Positions 43,459-52,645 are shown, numbered from the stretch's first letter. The stretch is 59,204 bases of DNA from Devosia epidermidihirudinis (GCF_000971295.1 NZ_LANJ01000021.1:1-59204), one strand, 5' to 3'. The notes: generated by a model not told the origin, from the sequence alone. A program made the numbers and translations.

Positions 43459-44342
43459 TTCATCCACCTCTCGGCGCGTGCAGAGATGACAAGATAGATG
43501 ATGTTGGCCACGGCGGTGATCAGGATCATGCCGAGCGCCAGCGCGGCGCCAAGGCCTGGATTTTGCAGGGCATCACCTCGGATCTGGGCGTAGAGCAGGA
43601 TAGGCACGATGTTGAGCGAGGAACCTGTGAGTGCGTAGGCCGTGGCGATGGCGCCGAAGGCATTGGCGAACAGCAGCGACAGAGTGCCCAGGAAGCTGGG
43701 CCACAGGATGGGCAGGCCAATGTAGCGCCAGAACTGCCACGGGGTGGCGCCAAGGGTGGAAGCGGCTTCGCTCCATTCCTTTTTGAGGCCATCAATGGCG
43801 GGCGCGATGATCAGGATCATCAGCGGGATCTGGAAATAGAGATAGGTGAGCGTCAGGCCCCAGAAGCTGAGCAGGTTAAACCCAGCCTTGTAGAGGTCGA
43901 TGTCGAACACCGTCTTGAGAATGATGGTGACGAGGCCGAGGCGACCGAGCGTGGAGATAAACGCGAAGGCCAGCGGCACACCGGCAAAGTTTGAGGCAAC
44001 GCCCGAAAAGGTCATGACCGCAGAGCGCAGGCCTGCAGGCAGGCGGCCGCGAATGATCGCCAGAGCAACGGCAAGGCCGACCAGCGCGCCAATGATGGCT
44101 GAAGCGCCGGAGATGCGGATGGAAATCCAGTAGGCGGCGATGATCTGGTCGGTGAAGAGGCCGGCGATGTTCTCGAAAGTGAACTGCCCGTCGCGGCCAA
44201 CGAAGGCTGCGCCGACGAGATAAAGCGTGGGCAGGATGAGGAACATCACCGCGAAGATGATGAAGGGCGTGACGCCCAGCCATTCAAACGACAGGCGGCG
44301 TCGGGAAGGTGGTGATGCGACAGACAGGTTCGTGGCCGACAT
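43455..44342 (-). CDS. ABC transporter permease (PotB/AfuB type)
   Basis: A 295-residue permease with six helices and the coupling loop EWSEAASTLGATPWQFWRYI. ATG 44342 (MSATNLSVASPPSRRR) is used, with GAAGG about nine bases before; the frame remains open upstream without a good site. It forms a pair with the next permease. Confidence 0.9.
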   Translation of the reverse strand: MSATNLSVASPPSRRRLSFEWLGVTPFIIFAVMFLILPTLYLVGAAFVGRDGQFTFENIAGLFTDQIIAAYWISIRISGASAIIGALVGLAVALAIIRGRLPAGLRSAVMTFSGVASNFAGVPLAFAFISTLGRLGLVTIILKTVFDIDLYKAGFNLLSFWGLTLTYLYFQIPLMILIIAPAIDGLKKEWSEAASTLGATPWQFWRYIGLPILWPSFLGTLSLLFANAFGAIATAYALTGSSLNIVPILLYAQIRGDALQNPGLGAALALGMILITAVANIIYLVISARAERWMK

Positions 44343-44427
44343 TCCAAGCCTTCGTTTGCGCTGCGGGATGGCACAACCGTGCCGGAAACTGATGCCGGTG
44401 CGTTGGGGCTGCATGCCACCTCAAGCA

Positions 44428-44444
44428 CCGGGCTTGTCCCCGGG
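44428..44444. repeat. Short CCGGG palindrome
   Basis: CCGGG and CCCGG around CTTGTC, of the same kind as the two-hairpin repeats near 26 and 28 kb, in the gap after the binding-protein gene. Confidence 0.45.
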
Positions 44445-44489
44445 CAGAACCCGAGGACAATTTGTTGATCCTGCCGCACGGGCGGCGGG

Positions 44490-44518
44490 AGTGGGAGAGC
44501 CTAGGCGGCGCTCCCACT
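44490..44518 (-). other. Intercistronic stem-loop after binding-protein gene
   Basis: AGTGGGAG (44490-44497) and CTCCCACT (44511-44518) form a perfect 8-base stem immediately after the binding-protein stop. No T run follows. Confidence 0.7.
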
Positions 44519-44525
44519 GTGAGGC

Positions 44526-45632
44526 TTACTCGACGTTGGCGCCGACGACTGCGTCCCACTGGCCAGTGATGGTTGCCTTGGCGGCATTCTGCTGGTCGAT
44601 GGTTGGGAACACGGCCTTTTCATAGGCGGCAGCTGGTGGCAGGGCGTCGAGGAGATCCTGTGGGATCTTGCCGTTTGCAGCCAGGTCGTTGAAGCGGATC
44701 GGGTGGCAGTAGCCCTTCAGCCAGCCGAGCTGACCTTCGTCCGAATAGAGGTATTCCATCCAGAGCTTGGCAGCGTTTGGATGGGGTGCGTAGGCCGAGA
44801 TGGCCTGGATGTAGACGCCGGCGACAACGCCGGTCGCTGGAACGACGATCTCTGCATCAGGATTGCCCTGGAAGCTATCGCGCCATGCGAGCAGGTTGTA
44901 GTCCCATGCGATCACGATCGGGGTGGTGCCCTGAGCGAGCGAAGCGGACTTGCCGATGACTGGAACGAAGTTGCCCTTGGCATTGACTTCGGAGAAGAAC
45001 TTGAGGCCGGCATCGGCTGCACCAGCAGCGTCAGCACCGGCAGCAAGGCCAGCGGCGTAAACGGACTGGATGGCCTGAGCCGAAGCGCGTGGGTCGCCAG
45101 CGAGAGCGACAGCGTTGGAATATTCGTCAGCGGTGAGGTCGGACCAGTCGGTTGGGATCTTGGACACGAGGTCCTTGTTCACCAGGAACGCCATCACGCC
45201 GTAATAGTCGCCGTACCAGTAGCCGTCAGCGTCCTTGGCATCGTCTGGAATCGAATCCCAGGTCGAGACTTTGTATGGCTGGATCAGGCCATCGGCCTTG
45301 GCCTGTGGGCCAAACGACAGACCGACGTCGATCACGTCTGGAGCCTGTGGGCCGGTGTTGCCCTTGTTTGCCTTGATGGCTTCGATTTCGTCGGCCGAGC
45401 CGGCGTCTGGGTTCAGCTCGTTGACGGTGATGCCTGGATACTTGGCCTTGAAGCCTTCGATGACGGCGCCATAACCGCACCAGTCGTGTGGCAGGGCGAT
45501 GGTGGTCAGCTGGCCTTCAGCCTTGGCGGCTTCGTAAAGCGCGGTGAGGTCGGTCTGAGCAAATGCGGGGGCAGATACGGCGAGCACGGTCAGCATCGAC
45601 ACCGATGCGGCCAGCGACTTCTTGAAGGTCAT
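44526..45632 (-). CDS. ABC transporter substrate-binding protein (AfuA-like; Pho-box controlled)
   Basis: A 368-residue periplasmic protein. It has a signal peptide (MTFKKSLAASVSMLTVLAVS, cleaved after AFA before QTDLTAL), then LTTIALPHDWCGYGAVIEGF, DVIDVGLSFGPQAK and YYGVMAFLVNKDL. By sequence it would be annotated as an iron(III) or spermidine/putrescine-type binding protein. However, two tyrosines typical of iron chelation are not obvious, and a clear Pho box precedes the gene. A phosphorylated compound (sugar phosphate, phosphonate or glycerophosphodiester) is therefore the better guess. ATG 45632 is chosen for AGGGAGA upstream. Confidence 0.88.
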   Translation of the reverse strand: MTFKKSLAASVSMLTVLAVSAPAFAQTDLTALYEAAKAEGQLTTIALPHDWCGYGAVIEGFKAKYPGITVNELNPDAGSADEIEAIKANKGNTGPQAPDVIDVGLSFGPQAKADGLIQPYKVSTWDSIPDDAKDADGYWYGDYYGVMAFLVNKDLVSKIPTDWSDLTADEYSNAVALAGDPRASAQAIQSVYAAGLAAGADAAGAADAGLKFFSEVNAKGNFVPVIGKSASLAQGTTPIVIAWDYNLLAWRDSFQGNPDAEIVVPATGVVAGVYIQAISAYAPHPNAAKLWMEYLYSDEGQLGWLKGYCHPIRFNDLAANGKIPQDLLDALPPAAAYEKAVFPTIDQQNAAKATITGQWDAVVGANVE

Positions 45633-45714
45633 ATTCAGTCTCCCTGAAATATTCGTTCGCAAGCGCCCGATTGGCGGGGCCTTGGCGAACTGAGCGGTGG
45701 AGTAGAGAGGCGAT

Positions 45715-45732
45715 ATGACAGTGCAATGACAG
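45715..45732 (-). promoter_or_regulatory. Pho box (PhoB binding site)
   Basis: On the minus strand CTGTCAT (45732-45726), TGCA, CTGTCAT (45721-45715): two identical 7-base repeats with 4-base spacing, the PhoB consensus layout. It lies about 83 bases before the binding-protein start. Two further CTGTCAC half-sites are at 45836-45842 and 45852-45858 but with 16-base period. The rest of the 290-base spacer 45633-45922 holds no gene I can support. Confidence 0.85.
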
Positions 45733-45922
45733 TGGATAAGCAGGATTGTGAATAGCCACAGGATGGCCCAAACCGGCAGCGATCCTCAGCTTGTGCTGTC
45801 TTCGAAGTCTCCCATGCACCCTCCCAGTTGCAATTGTGACAGTGCATGTTTGTGACAGTTTCGTCCAGATGGTCAAAAATTTTAGACCGAGGACACTTCA
45901 GACTAGTCTTAATGCGATCAGT

Positions 45923-47014
45923 TTAGATGACGCGCAGCATGTGATTGTCGAAGGCGAAGTCGAACTTTTTCGTCGATCGTTCTGCGCCGGCAATGCCGAT
46001 CATTTCGCCAAGTCCACTGGTGGCGACAAAGCCCTTGTCGTCGGCGGCGAGACCGCAGCCGCTGCGTAGGGTCTGCACCAACACGGGACGGGTGCCCTCG
46101 GTGTCGATGGCGACAAGCATGTCACCTTCTGGCGAGGAAATGGCGACGGTGGTGCCATCGGCAGAGGCGGCGACGGAGCCAACGTAATTGCGCAGATCGC
46201 GCAGCGTATCGATGGGCAGTTCGACCAGCTCGATCTTGCCATCCATGGTGGCGTAGCCGACCAGCTGGGGGCTGTCGGTGGGCGTGCCGCGATACTGGCA
46301 GCCGAACCAGACGCGGCTTTGTGCGTCGATGGCCATGTGGCGGATGGAAAGCTGATGAAGACCCGCGTCGAGGCGCAACTGACCGACAAGGCTTCCGTCG
46401 CGGCGATCCACGAACACTACGGATGGGTCCATAGTATTGAGGTTCAGCTCAGCGCGACCGAAATCGGGATGGGTTTCAATGCCGCCATTGGCGATGACGA
46501 GGGTGACACCATCGGGCATCAGCAGCAGCTCGTGCGGGCCGGTGCCATAGGTGGGGAATTCGCCGATGCGCTTATAGCCGTCGCGCGCATCGTAGATGCC
46601 GATGACGCCTTGCGCGGCTTCGAAGTCGCTCTCGGTGGCGTAGAGCAGGGTGCCATCGGGCGAGAACACGCCGTGGCCGAAGAAGTGCCGATCTTCGGGG
46701 CTGGTGAGGGTGATCGGGGCGACCTTACCGGCGGGGTCGAAGACCACGGCAAAGGTGCCGGGTTGGCGGGCAAAGACCACGCCGCGACCAGCCTCATTGC
46801 TGATGGTGATGTCGTGGCCACGGTCGGGCAGGGCGATGGAGGCAATGAGGTCGCCACGCTCGGTGAGCAGGACTGCGCCATATTTGCCGACGCTGGTCTG
46901 GACCGAACTGGCAAAGACCACTTCTGAGCGTTCCAGCGCCATGGCCTGGCGCGGCAGCAGGCTCGCGGCAAATCCGGCGCCAGCGGCCTTAAGGAAGGCG
47001 CGACGTTGCCACAT
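45923..47014 (-). CDS. DUF1513 Tat-exported beta-propeller protein
   Basis: A 363-residue protein with a Tat signal (MWQRRAFLKAAGAGFAASLL, RRAFLK) and repeated beta-strand segments of a seven-bladed propeller type (DRGHDI, FAVVFDPAGK, GHGVFSPDGTLLY, YGTGPHELLLMPDG). DUF1513 proteins are regularly encoded with imelysin proteins and di-heme oxidoreductases. The function is unknown, with iron handling likely from context. It starts two bases after the second imelysin gene and is the last of the operon. Confidence 0.9.
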   Translation of the reverse strand: MWQRRAFLKAAGAGFAASLLPRQAMALERSEVVFASSVQTSVGKYGAVLLTERGDLIASIALPDRGHDITISNEAGRGVVFARQPGTFAVVFDPAGKVAPITLTSPEDRHFFGHGVFSPDGTLLYATESDFEAAQGVIGIYDARDGYKRIGEFPTYGTGPHELLLMPDGVTLVIANGGIETHPDFGRAELNLNTMDPSVVFVDRRDGSLVGQLRLDAGLHQLSIRHMAIDAQSRVWFGCQYRGTPTDSPQLVGYATMDGKIELVELPIDTLRDLRNYVGSVAASADGTTVAISSPEGDMLVAIDTEGTRPVLVQTLRSGCGLAADDKGFVATSGLGEMIGIAGAERSTKKFDFAFDNHMLRVI

Positions 47015-47016
47015 GG

Positions 47017-48084
47017 TCAGTCTCCGTCCAGCGAGGAAAAGCCGACGCTGAGGCCCAGTGCGGCAGACAACTGATCTCCGACCAAAGATTGCAGCGAGCT
47101 GGTGACGAGGACGAGATAGCTCAGGGCATGAGCCTGCTTTTCGTCGGTAACGGCCTGCTCGACGGGCAGGGTGACAAGATCGATGGCACGCAGGGCGTTG
47201 CTGAACTCAAAGGCAATCGAGCCATCCAGCGACTTGTCCTTTTCGGTGACGTCGCGGGCGACGCCGGACTGCTCGATCAGCAGGCGCATGCCTTCGATAT
47301 TGGCGCGGATCATCGGCAGGGTGAGATCGGAGCGCCAGAACAGGGCCTGTTTGGGTTTTGCAGCGGTGGTGCCCTTGGCGACGAAGGGATTGATGCGGCT
47401 GTCGCGGGTAGCTTCGATGCCGTGCGAGACGAGGCCCACCAGGGCTTCGAGCGCTTCGATATCGGTGCGGTAATCGGCGTAGCTGGGCTGCGGATCGATC
47501 AGATGGCTGGCAATGCCGTCATCTTTGAGCCAGCCGGCTTCGAGCTCGCCAGCGATCTGGTTGATATTGGCGGCGATGGCCTGGCCGAAACTGCAGCGGA
47601 AGGCCCCGTCGGCGGTGACGAGGGTTTCGGAATCGGTGCCGTAGAGGACGAATTCGAGGGCGCCGAAGCCCTGTACGGCGACGCTCTTGCCGCGCAGGGT
47701 CGTGAGGTCCGTAGCAGCCACATCGTCATCGGCCAGAATGGCCTGAACCTGACGCAGTGCGATGCCCTTGCGGTCGGGCCAGAACAGCAGACGGTCCGAG
47801 CGATTGTCTTCCATCAGCGGGCCGATGCGCAGGAACTCAACCTGCCCATAGGCCGTGGCGGCGGCGCCGAACCTTTCGGTCGCGGTGGTCAGGGCGGTGG
47901 CCGATGGGCTGGTGCAGAGCTCATCCATCGCCGCCTCAAGATCGCTGGCGCGGGCCTTGAAGCTGATCATGGCAGGGCGGATCACCGCGTTGACCGCAGT
48001 GTCGAGGACCTGTGGAGCAGCAATCGTTTGCGCCATGGCGGGGCCAGCGCAGAGCATCAGCAAGGCAGCGGTCAATGAGCGCAT
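47017..48084 (-). CDS. Imelysin-family periplasmic protein, variant motif
   Basis: A 355-residue helical protein of the imelysin/IrpA family (ICMP-like) with signal peptide (MRSLTAALLMLCAGPAMA). The region equivalent to the conserved GxHxxE iron-site motif reads GFGALEFVLYG, so the His is replaced while the Glu remains. It is thus a second, diverged copy beside the canonical imelysin encoded first in the operon. Its start overlaps the di-heme gene stop by one base. It may be a partner subunit with changed metal binding. Confidence 0.88.
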   Translation of the reverse strand: MRSLTAALLMLCAGPAMAQTIAAPQVLDTAVNAVIRPAMISFKARASDLEAAMDELCTSPSATALTTATERFGAAATAYGQVEFLRIGPLMEDNRSDRLLFWPDRKGIALRQVQAILADDDVAATDLTTLRGKSVAVQGFGALEFVLYGTDSETLVTADGAFRCSFGQAIAANINQIAGELEAGWLKDDGIASHLIDPQPSYADYRTDIEALEALVGLVSHGIEATRDSRINPFVAKGTTAAKPKQALFWRSDLTLPMIRANIEGMRLLIEQSGVARDVTEKDKSLDGSIAFEFSNALRAIDLVTLPVEQAVTDEKQAHALSYLVLVTSSLQSLVGDQLSAALGLSVGFSSLDGD

Positions 48085-49595
48085 TACAGCGATTCCAGAA
48101 ATGCGATGAGGTCATCGCGGGTGGCTTTGGACATATTGGCGAAGCGGTCACGCGCGGCCTGAGCCTCTCCACCATGCCAGAGGATGGCTTCGGTGAGGTC
48201 GCGAGCGCGGCCATCATGCAGGAAAAAGGTATGGCCTGACACCGTCTTTGTCAGCCCGATGCCCCAGAGCGGCGGCGTGCGCCACTCAAAGCCATTGGCG
48301 AGACCTTCAGGGCGATGATCGGCAAGGCCTTCGCCCATGTCATGGAGCAGGAAATCGGAATAGGGCCAGATCAGCTGGAAGCGATGAGCGGGGTTTTCCG
48401 CATCGCGGCTAGTGACGAATTTGGGTGTGTGGCAGCTGGTGCAGCCGGCCTCGTAGAACGCCTGCTTGCCGCGCAACACGGCGGGATCATCGACATTGCG
48501 CCGCTCGGGAACGCCCACGGTCTGGGAGTAGAAGGTGACGAGATCGAGCACCGGATCGGGCGCTTCGGACGCGCCGAGGCGCTCCTGTTCGCCATTGGGC
48601 ATGGCGAAGCATTCGGGCTGATTGACCGTGCAATCGCCATAGGGCTTGTTGACCAGCGGCGTTGAAATGCCGATGTCGCCGGCAAAGGCTGCAGCGGACT
48701 GGGCCTTGATGGTCGCCTCTCCCGCCTTCCAGCCAAAGCGGCCCAGCTTGACGGTGTTGGTGACCGGGTCGATGGCGTAGTTGGCCTTGCCGGAAATGCC
48801 GTCGCCGCTGAGATCGTCGGGATCGGCCAGCGCCAGAATATCCTCGGCGGGGATCTGCTCGATCAGCCCCAAGCCGATCATCGGATTAGCGATGCGCGGG
48901 GAGATCATGACGTTTTCGGCGAGCGGGCCGTAATTGAGGTCGGCAATGGAATAGGTGGGGTGGCGCAGCGTGATGACCGTGCCATCGCCCAGGGTTACCG
49001 GCGCGTCCTTGTAGTCGATGACCATGCGGCCTTCGGCCTTGAGGCCGGGCACGGCAAAGTCCTGCAGCTGGGTGCCATAGGTGGGGTCACCCGGCTCCTC
49101 GGCAAAGATGCCGTCGATGGAGTGGCGGGTGTCGTTTTCGCCGGGGGGCACGGACAGGCGCAGGAACATCGAGACGTTCTCGGCCTGGCCCTCAAAGGGT
49201 GGATGGCCACGACCGTCCTTGATGTGACAGCTCTGGCAGCCGCGCGCATTGAACAGCGGGCCAAGACCATCGGACGCCTGGGTGGAGCTGGGGGAGCTGA
49301 CCCAAATTTTGCGGAATAGGGCATTGCCCAGCTTGAACTGCTCTTCCTGCTCGAAAGTGAGGTTTTTCAGGAAGTGCGAAAAGGAATCCGCATTGGGCTT
49401 TTTGGTCGTCGTGCCCTTGCCTGCGGGCCGGTTTTCGAAGGGCTCGGGCTTGCTGAAATCTGTGGTGGGGGCGGTGACCGCGATGACGCGCGCAAGGTCT
49501 TCGGGTGGCAGGTCGCTGCGCACGGATTTATCCTGCGCAAAGGCGAGACCGCCCGCGAGAAGGGCAACAAGGGCGACGGTCAGACGAGTTTTCAT
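48084..49595 (-). CDS. Di-heme oxidoreductase family c-type cytochrome (DUF1111)
   Basis: A 503-residue periplasmic protein with signal peptide (MKTRLTVALVALLAGGLAFA). Two CxxCH haem-binding sites are GCQSCHIKDGRG (about residue 130) and GCTSCHTPKFV (about 385). This is the DHOR/DUF1111 family, distantly related to MauG/CcpA peroxidases. In this operon it may oxidise or reduce iron on its way to the imelysin proteins. It lies 90 bases after the first imelysin gene and overlaps the second. Confidence 0.93.
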   Translation of the reverse strand: MKTRLTVALVALLAGGLAFAQDKSVRSDLPPEDLARVIAVTAPTTDFSKPEPFENRPAGKGTTTKKPNADSFSHFLKNLTFEQEEQFKLGNALFRKIWVSSPSSTQASDGLGPLFNARGCQSCHIKDGRGHPPFEGQAENVSMFLRLSVPPGENDTRHSIDGIFAEEPGDPTYGTQLQDFAVPGLKAEGRMVIDYKDAPVTLGDGTVITLRHPTYSIADLNYGPLAENVMISPRIANPMIGLGLIEQIPAEDILALADPDDLSGDGISGKANYAIDPVTNTVKLGRFGWKAGEATIKAQSAAAFAGDIGISTPLVNKPYGDCTVNQPECFAMPNGEQERLGASEAPDPVLDLVTFYSQTVGVPERRNVDDPAVLRGKQAFYEAGCTSCHTPKFVTSRDAENPAHRFQLIWPYSDFLLHDMGEGLADHRPEGLANGFEWRTPPLWGIGLTKTVSGHTFFLHDGRARDLTEAILWHGGEAQAARDRFANMSKATRDDLIAFLESL

Positions 49596-49684
49596 GAGGC
49601 GATGGCCTAGCCGTTCCGGCTCAGACTTTCAAATGGGCTCGGTGTCACCTCCGCGTGAGCAGAGGCGACACCGAAATGGGTGGG

Positions 49685-50956
49685 TTATTCGAAGACGGCG
49701 TCTGGGTTGGACAGGCTGTCGCTGTCTTCGATGGTCACGGCATCTTCAAGGCCAAGCAGGGCAACGGCGCGCTCAATGCCACGGGTCTGGGCGATGAGAG
49801 CGTCGATGGCGTCCTGAACAACGGCATTGCCTTCGACATTGCCTTCGCCGATCTGCTGGTCGTAGGCCTCGCCAGCTTCTGCGCGGTCAACCATGACGGT
49901 CATCTTGGCGATGGTTTCGTCGAGCAGGCCGGAGAGTTCCTTGTCGAGCGCAGCATCCTTGGCAGCTACGAGCTGGGACATGGATGGCCCGCTAACCACA
50001 GTGCCGTCCACGCGGGTATAGGAGCCGTGATAGACGTTGCGGATGCCCACAGCGTCATAGAAGTGGGAATTGTGCGTGTTGTCCGAGAAGCAGTCATGCT
50101 CTTCTTCTGGATCATGCAGCAAAAGGCCAAGCTTCATGCGTTCGCCAGCCAGTTCGCCAAAGGACAGCGAGCCCATGCCGGTGAGGATAACCGAAACGCC
50201 CAGATCGGGCAGGGCCGCGCGTGCTTCGCCGTCGGCGGTCCAGTTGCCGACCATTTCCTCGAGATCGGAAATCAGCAGCTCGGATGCAGATTTGAGATAG
50301 GCGGCGCGGCGATCGGCATTATCGGCGGTCGAGTAATCGGTGTATGGGCGTTCGCCAGCACCGGGGCCGGTGCCGGTGCCGTTGAGGTCCTGGCCCCACA
50401 GCAGGAACTCAATGGCGTGGTAGCCAGTGGCCACGTTGGACTCGATGCCAGCGGCTTCCTGCAGGTGATCCTGCAGCAGCTGGGGCGTGATATTGGTCGC
50501 GTCGAGTTCAACACCATCAATGATGATCTTGGGGTTGGCGATGACATTGGCCACATAGAGAGGGTTGCTGTCGCTTTCGCTGCCATAGGAGGCATCGACA
50601 TAGTCGATCAGGCCTTCATCGAGCGGCCAGGCGTTCACGCGGCCTTCCCATTCGTCCACGATTGGGTTGCCAAAACGGAAGGCTTCCGTCTGCTGATAGG
50701 GCACGCGAGCGGCCTTCCAGGCGTCGCGGGCAGCATTGAGCGTGGCCTCGCTTGGCGTGGCGATGAGCGCGTCGATGGCTGCGTCCAAAGCCTTGGCGGT
50801 GCTCAGCGAATCTTCATAACCAGCCAGCGCCAGGTCTGCATAGTTGTTCAGGATTTCGGCTTCGGCGGGGGCCTGGGCAAAAGCTGCAACGGTGGGGACG
50901 GAAAGCGTCAGGGCAATGGCAAGGCTGCGCATTGTGCGCTGGCCAAACGAGATCAT
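49685..50956 (-). CDS. Imelysin-family iron-regulated protein (IrpA/ICMP type)
   Basis: A 423-residue periplasmic helical protein. A signal peptide (helix RSLAIALTLSVPTVAAFA) is followed by the canonical motif GYHAIEFLLWGQD (GxHxxE then LWGxD), the presumed iron-binding site, and a second helical bundle half. ATG 50956 (MISFGQRTMRS) is chosen for GGAGGATC just before it. First gene of a four-gene iron operon; an Irr-type box lies upstream, so expression should depend on iron. Confidence 0.93.
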   Translation of the reverse strand: MISFGQRTMRSLAIALTLSVPTVAAFAQAPAEAEILNNYADLALAGYEDSLSTAKALDAAIDALIATPSEATLNAARDAWKAARVPYQQTEAFRFGNPIVDEWEGRVNAWPLDEGLIDYVDASYGSESDSNPLYVANVIANPKIIIDGVELDATNITPQLLQDHLQEAAGIESNVATGYHAIEFLLWGQDLNGTGTGPGAGERPYTDYSTADNADRRAAYLKSASELLISDLEEMVGNWTADGEARAALPDLGVSVILTGMGSLSFGELAGERMKLGLLLHDPEEEHDCFSDNTHNSHFYDAVGIRNVYHGSYTRVDGTVVSGPSMSQLVAAKDAALDKELSGLLDETIAKMTVMVDRAEAGEAYDQQIGEGNVEGNAVVQDAIDALIAQTRGIERAVALLGLEDAVTIEDSDSLSNPDAVFE

Positions 50957-51000
50957 GTCTGATCCTCCAGGGTTGATTTGAAACCGGACTACGCCTGTCA

Positions 51001-51045
51001 CCTTCTAAAAGCAATTCAAATTCAATACTTTAGAAGGAATCTAAA
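51001..51045 (-). promoter_or_regulatory. Irr-type iron control box with extra half-site
   Basis: TTTAGAA-GGA-ATCTAAA (51029-51045) closely matches the rhizobial iron control element. CCTTCTAAA (51001-51009) is a further half-site that forms a perfect 9-base inverted repeat with TTTAGAAGG (51029-51037). The core box lies about 73 bases before the imelysin start. Confidence 0.75.
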
Positions 51046-51134
51046 GTGAACGTCGGTGGCAAAACTACGCGAGTCGGGAATCTCTCAATGCTTTCCATGC
51101 CTTGCGCACTTTGGACGAATTGAAAGGTGTTTGG

Positions 51135-52151
51135 TTAGCGCGAAACCGGGCCCGAACTCTCACGCAACACCAGCTCCACCGGCCACAGCTCGTGGACATC
51201 CTCGGCAGGCTTCCCGGCGAGAATTTGCATGATCAGCTCGCCAATACGTGTCCCCGCCTGACGGATCGAAGAGCGTGTGGTGGACATGGACGGGTACATG
51301 TTGTCGGCGTTGAGATAGGGAAAGACGTCGTCGTGCGCGATCATCGAAACGTCTTTGCCGAGGACGAGGCCTGCCTGTCGGATGGCGCGGAAAATGCCCA
51401 GCGCCGTCATCATGGAGCCGGCGAGAAATGCCGTGGGGCGCGGACGCTGTTCGAGCATGGCCTGGGCGACGCGGAAACCGGCTTCATCGGTGAAAGGCAG
51501 GTTGGCCATCAGGGCAGGGTCATAGGGCACGCCGCGCGCCGACAGGGCGGCGAGATAGCCGATTTCGCGATGTTCGGTGAAGGTGCGGCCCTTGATGCCG
51601 TTGAAGAGGGCGATGCGACGATGGCCCAGATCGAGCAGGTGCGCGGTGGCGCGCTCCATGGCGCCGGTATTGTCGATATCGAGCCAGGCCATGGGCTCGG
51701 TCATGTTGGTGCGGCCATGCAGAACGAATGGAATTTTGAGTTCCATCAATAGTTTGACGCGCTCATCCATCAGCTTGGGCGAGTGCAGGATAACGGCGTC
51801 GACCTTCTGGCTGGCGGCGATACGTCGATAGGCGGCAAGCTCATCCTGCGGGCTGTCGACGGTGGTGAAGAGGATATCCATTTCCTCGGCGGCCATGCGC
51901 GCGCCAAGGCCCGCCAGGAACTCGCTCATATGCGGGCCAAGCTCTTCAGCACCGCGCAGCACGACACCCACCGCGCCGGAGCGGCCGGTGGCCAAGCGCA
52001 GGGCGCTGGCATTGGGCCGGTAGCCCAGCCGCGCGGCGGTTTCCGCGACGCGCAGACGCGTTGCCTCATTGACTTCGGGATAGCCATTGAGGGCGCGGCT
52101 AACAGTGGTCTGCGACAGGCCGAGATGCTCGGCCAGATCTTTCAGTCTCAT
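51135..52151 (-). CDS. thuR: LacI-family transcriptional regulator (ThuR type)
   Basis: A 338-residue LacI-family repressor. The helix-turn-helix MRLKDLAEHLGLSQTTVSRA is followed by the hinge LATGRSGAVGVVL and a periplasmic-binding-protein-like sensor domain. It diverges from the thuE operon and probably represses it, being relieved by trehalose or a related disaccharide. The name thuR is by context; LacI regulators of alpha-glucoside operons (AglR) look alike. Confidence 0.9.
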   Translation of the reverse strand: MRLKDLAEHLGLSQTTVSRALNGYPEVNEATRLRVAETAARLGYRPNASALRLATGRSGAVGVVLRGAEELGPHMSEFLAGLGARMAAEEMDILFTTVDSPQDELAAYRRIAASQKVDAVILHSPKLMDERVKLLMELKIPFVLHGRTNMTEPMAWLDIDNTGAMERATAHLLDLGHRRIALFNGIKGRTFTEHREIGYLAALSARGVPYDPALMANLPFTDEAGFRVAQAMLEQRPRPTAFLAGSMMTALGIFRAIRQAGLVLGKDVSMIAHDDVFPYLNADNMYPSMSTTRSSIRQAGTRIGELIMQILAGKPAEDVHELWPVELVLRESSGPVSR

Positions 52152-52295
52152 TGGTGCAACTGGCCCGATGGTTCAGCATGACCAGCGCGTGCGACGCCAA
52201 CCCCAATCAGGGGTGCAGCGCCCGGTCAGGCTTTGCCTTAGGGCAGGCAGGCCGCCTTGAAAAGCGGTTCCTGCGTCCTCCTCCAAAGATCATTC

Positions 52296-52307
52296 AAAGC
52301 GATTTCA
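52296..52307. promoter_or_regulatory. Imperfect operator-like site
   Basis: CAAAGCGATTTC resembles the perfect palindrome at 52510. Spacing of about 215 bases could allow looping by a tetrameric LacI-type protein. Confidence 0.35.
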
Positions 52308-52474
52308 AATTTCGATGCAAGGCCGGAAATGCGGTGCCCAAAAATGAGGTGCGTACATCAGCTTGGGTCTCGTGAAATTTACGAATACAATGGTTACTTC
52401 GTCCCAACACTATGATTTTCCATAGTAATTATTCGACGTTGTTCAAAATCGTTAAAATTGAAATGCGGAGCCGC

Positions 52475-52521
52475 TTGACAGTGATCGGGCGCTCTGGTTC
52501 TTTTTGGTTCAAAGCGCTTTG
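52475..52521 (+). promoter_or_regulatory. thuE promoter region with LacI-type operator
   Basis: TTGACA (52475-52480) is a good -35; the -10 17 bases on (TTCTTT) is poor. Right after it lies the perfect palindrome CAAAGCGCTTTG (52510-52521), of the LacI-family operator type with central CG. This is the likely ThuR site. The remaining 494-base spacer (52152-52645) shows no gene. Confidence 0.65.
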
Positions 52522-52645
52522 GAAACGACGGGCAAATCCGCTGGTCCAGGGAGCTTTTATGGGAGGGGAGCGAGTTTGGTCGGCGCGGGGCGCAGGCTGG
52601 ATTGTCGCGCCTTCCGTAGCGTTGTTTCATTCGGGAGGATAACTA

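Noticed and set aside
45836..45858. Second Pho box
   Set aside because: Two CTGTCAC half-sites are present but 16 bases apart instead of 11, and further from the gene.
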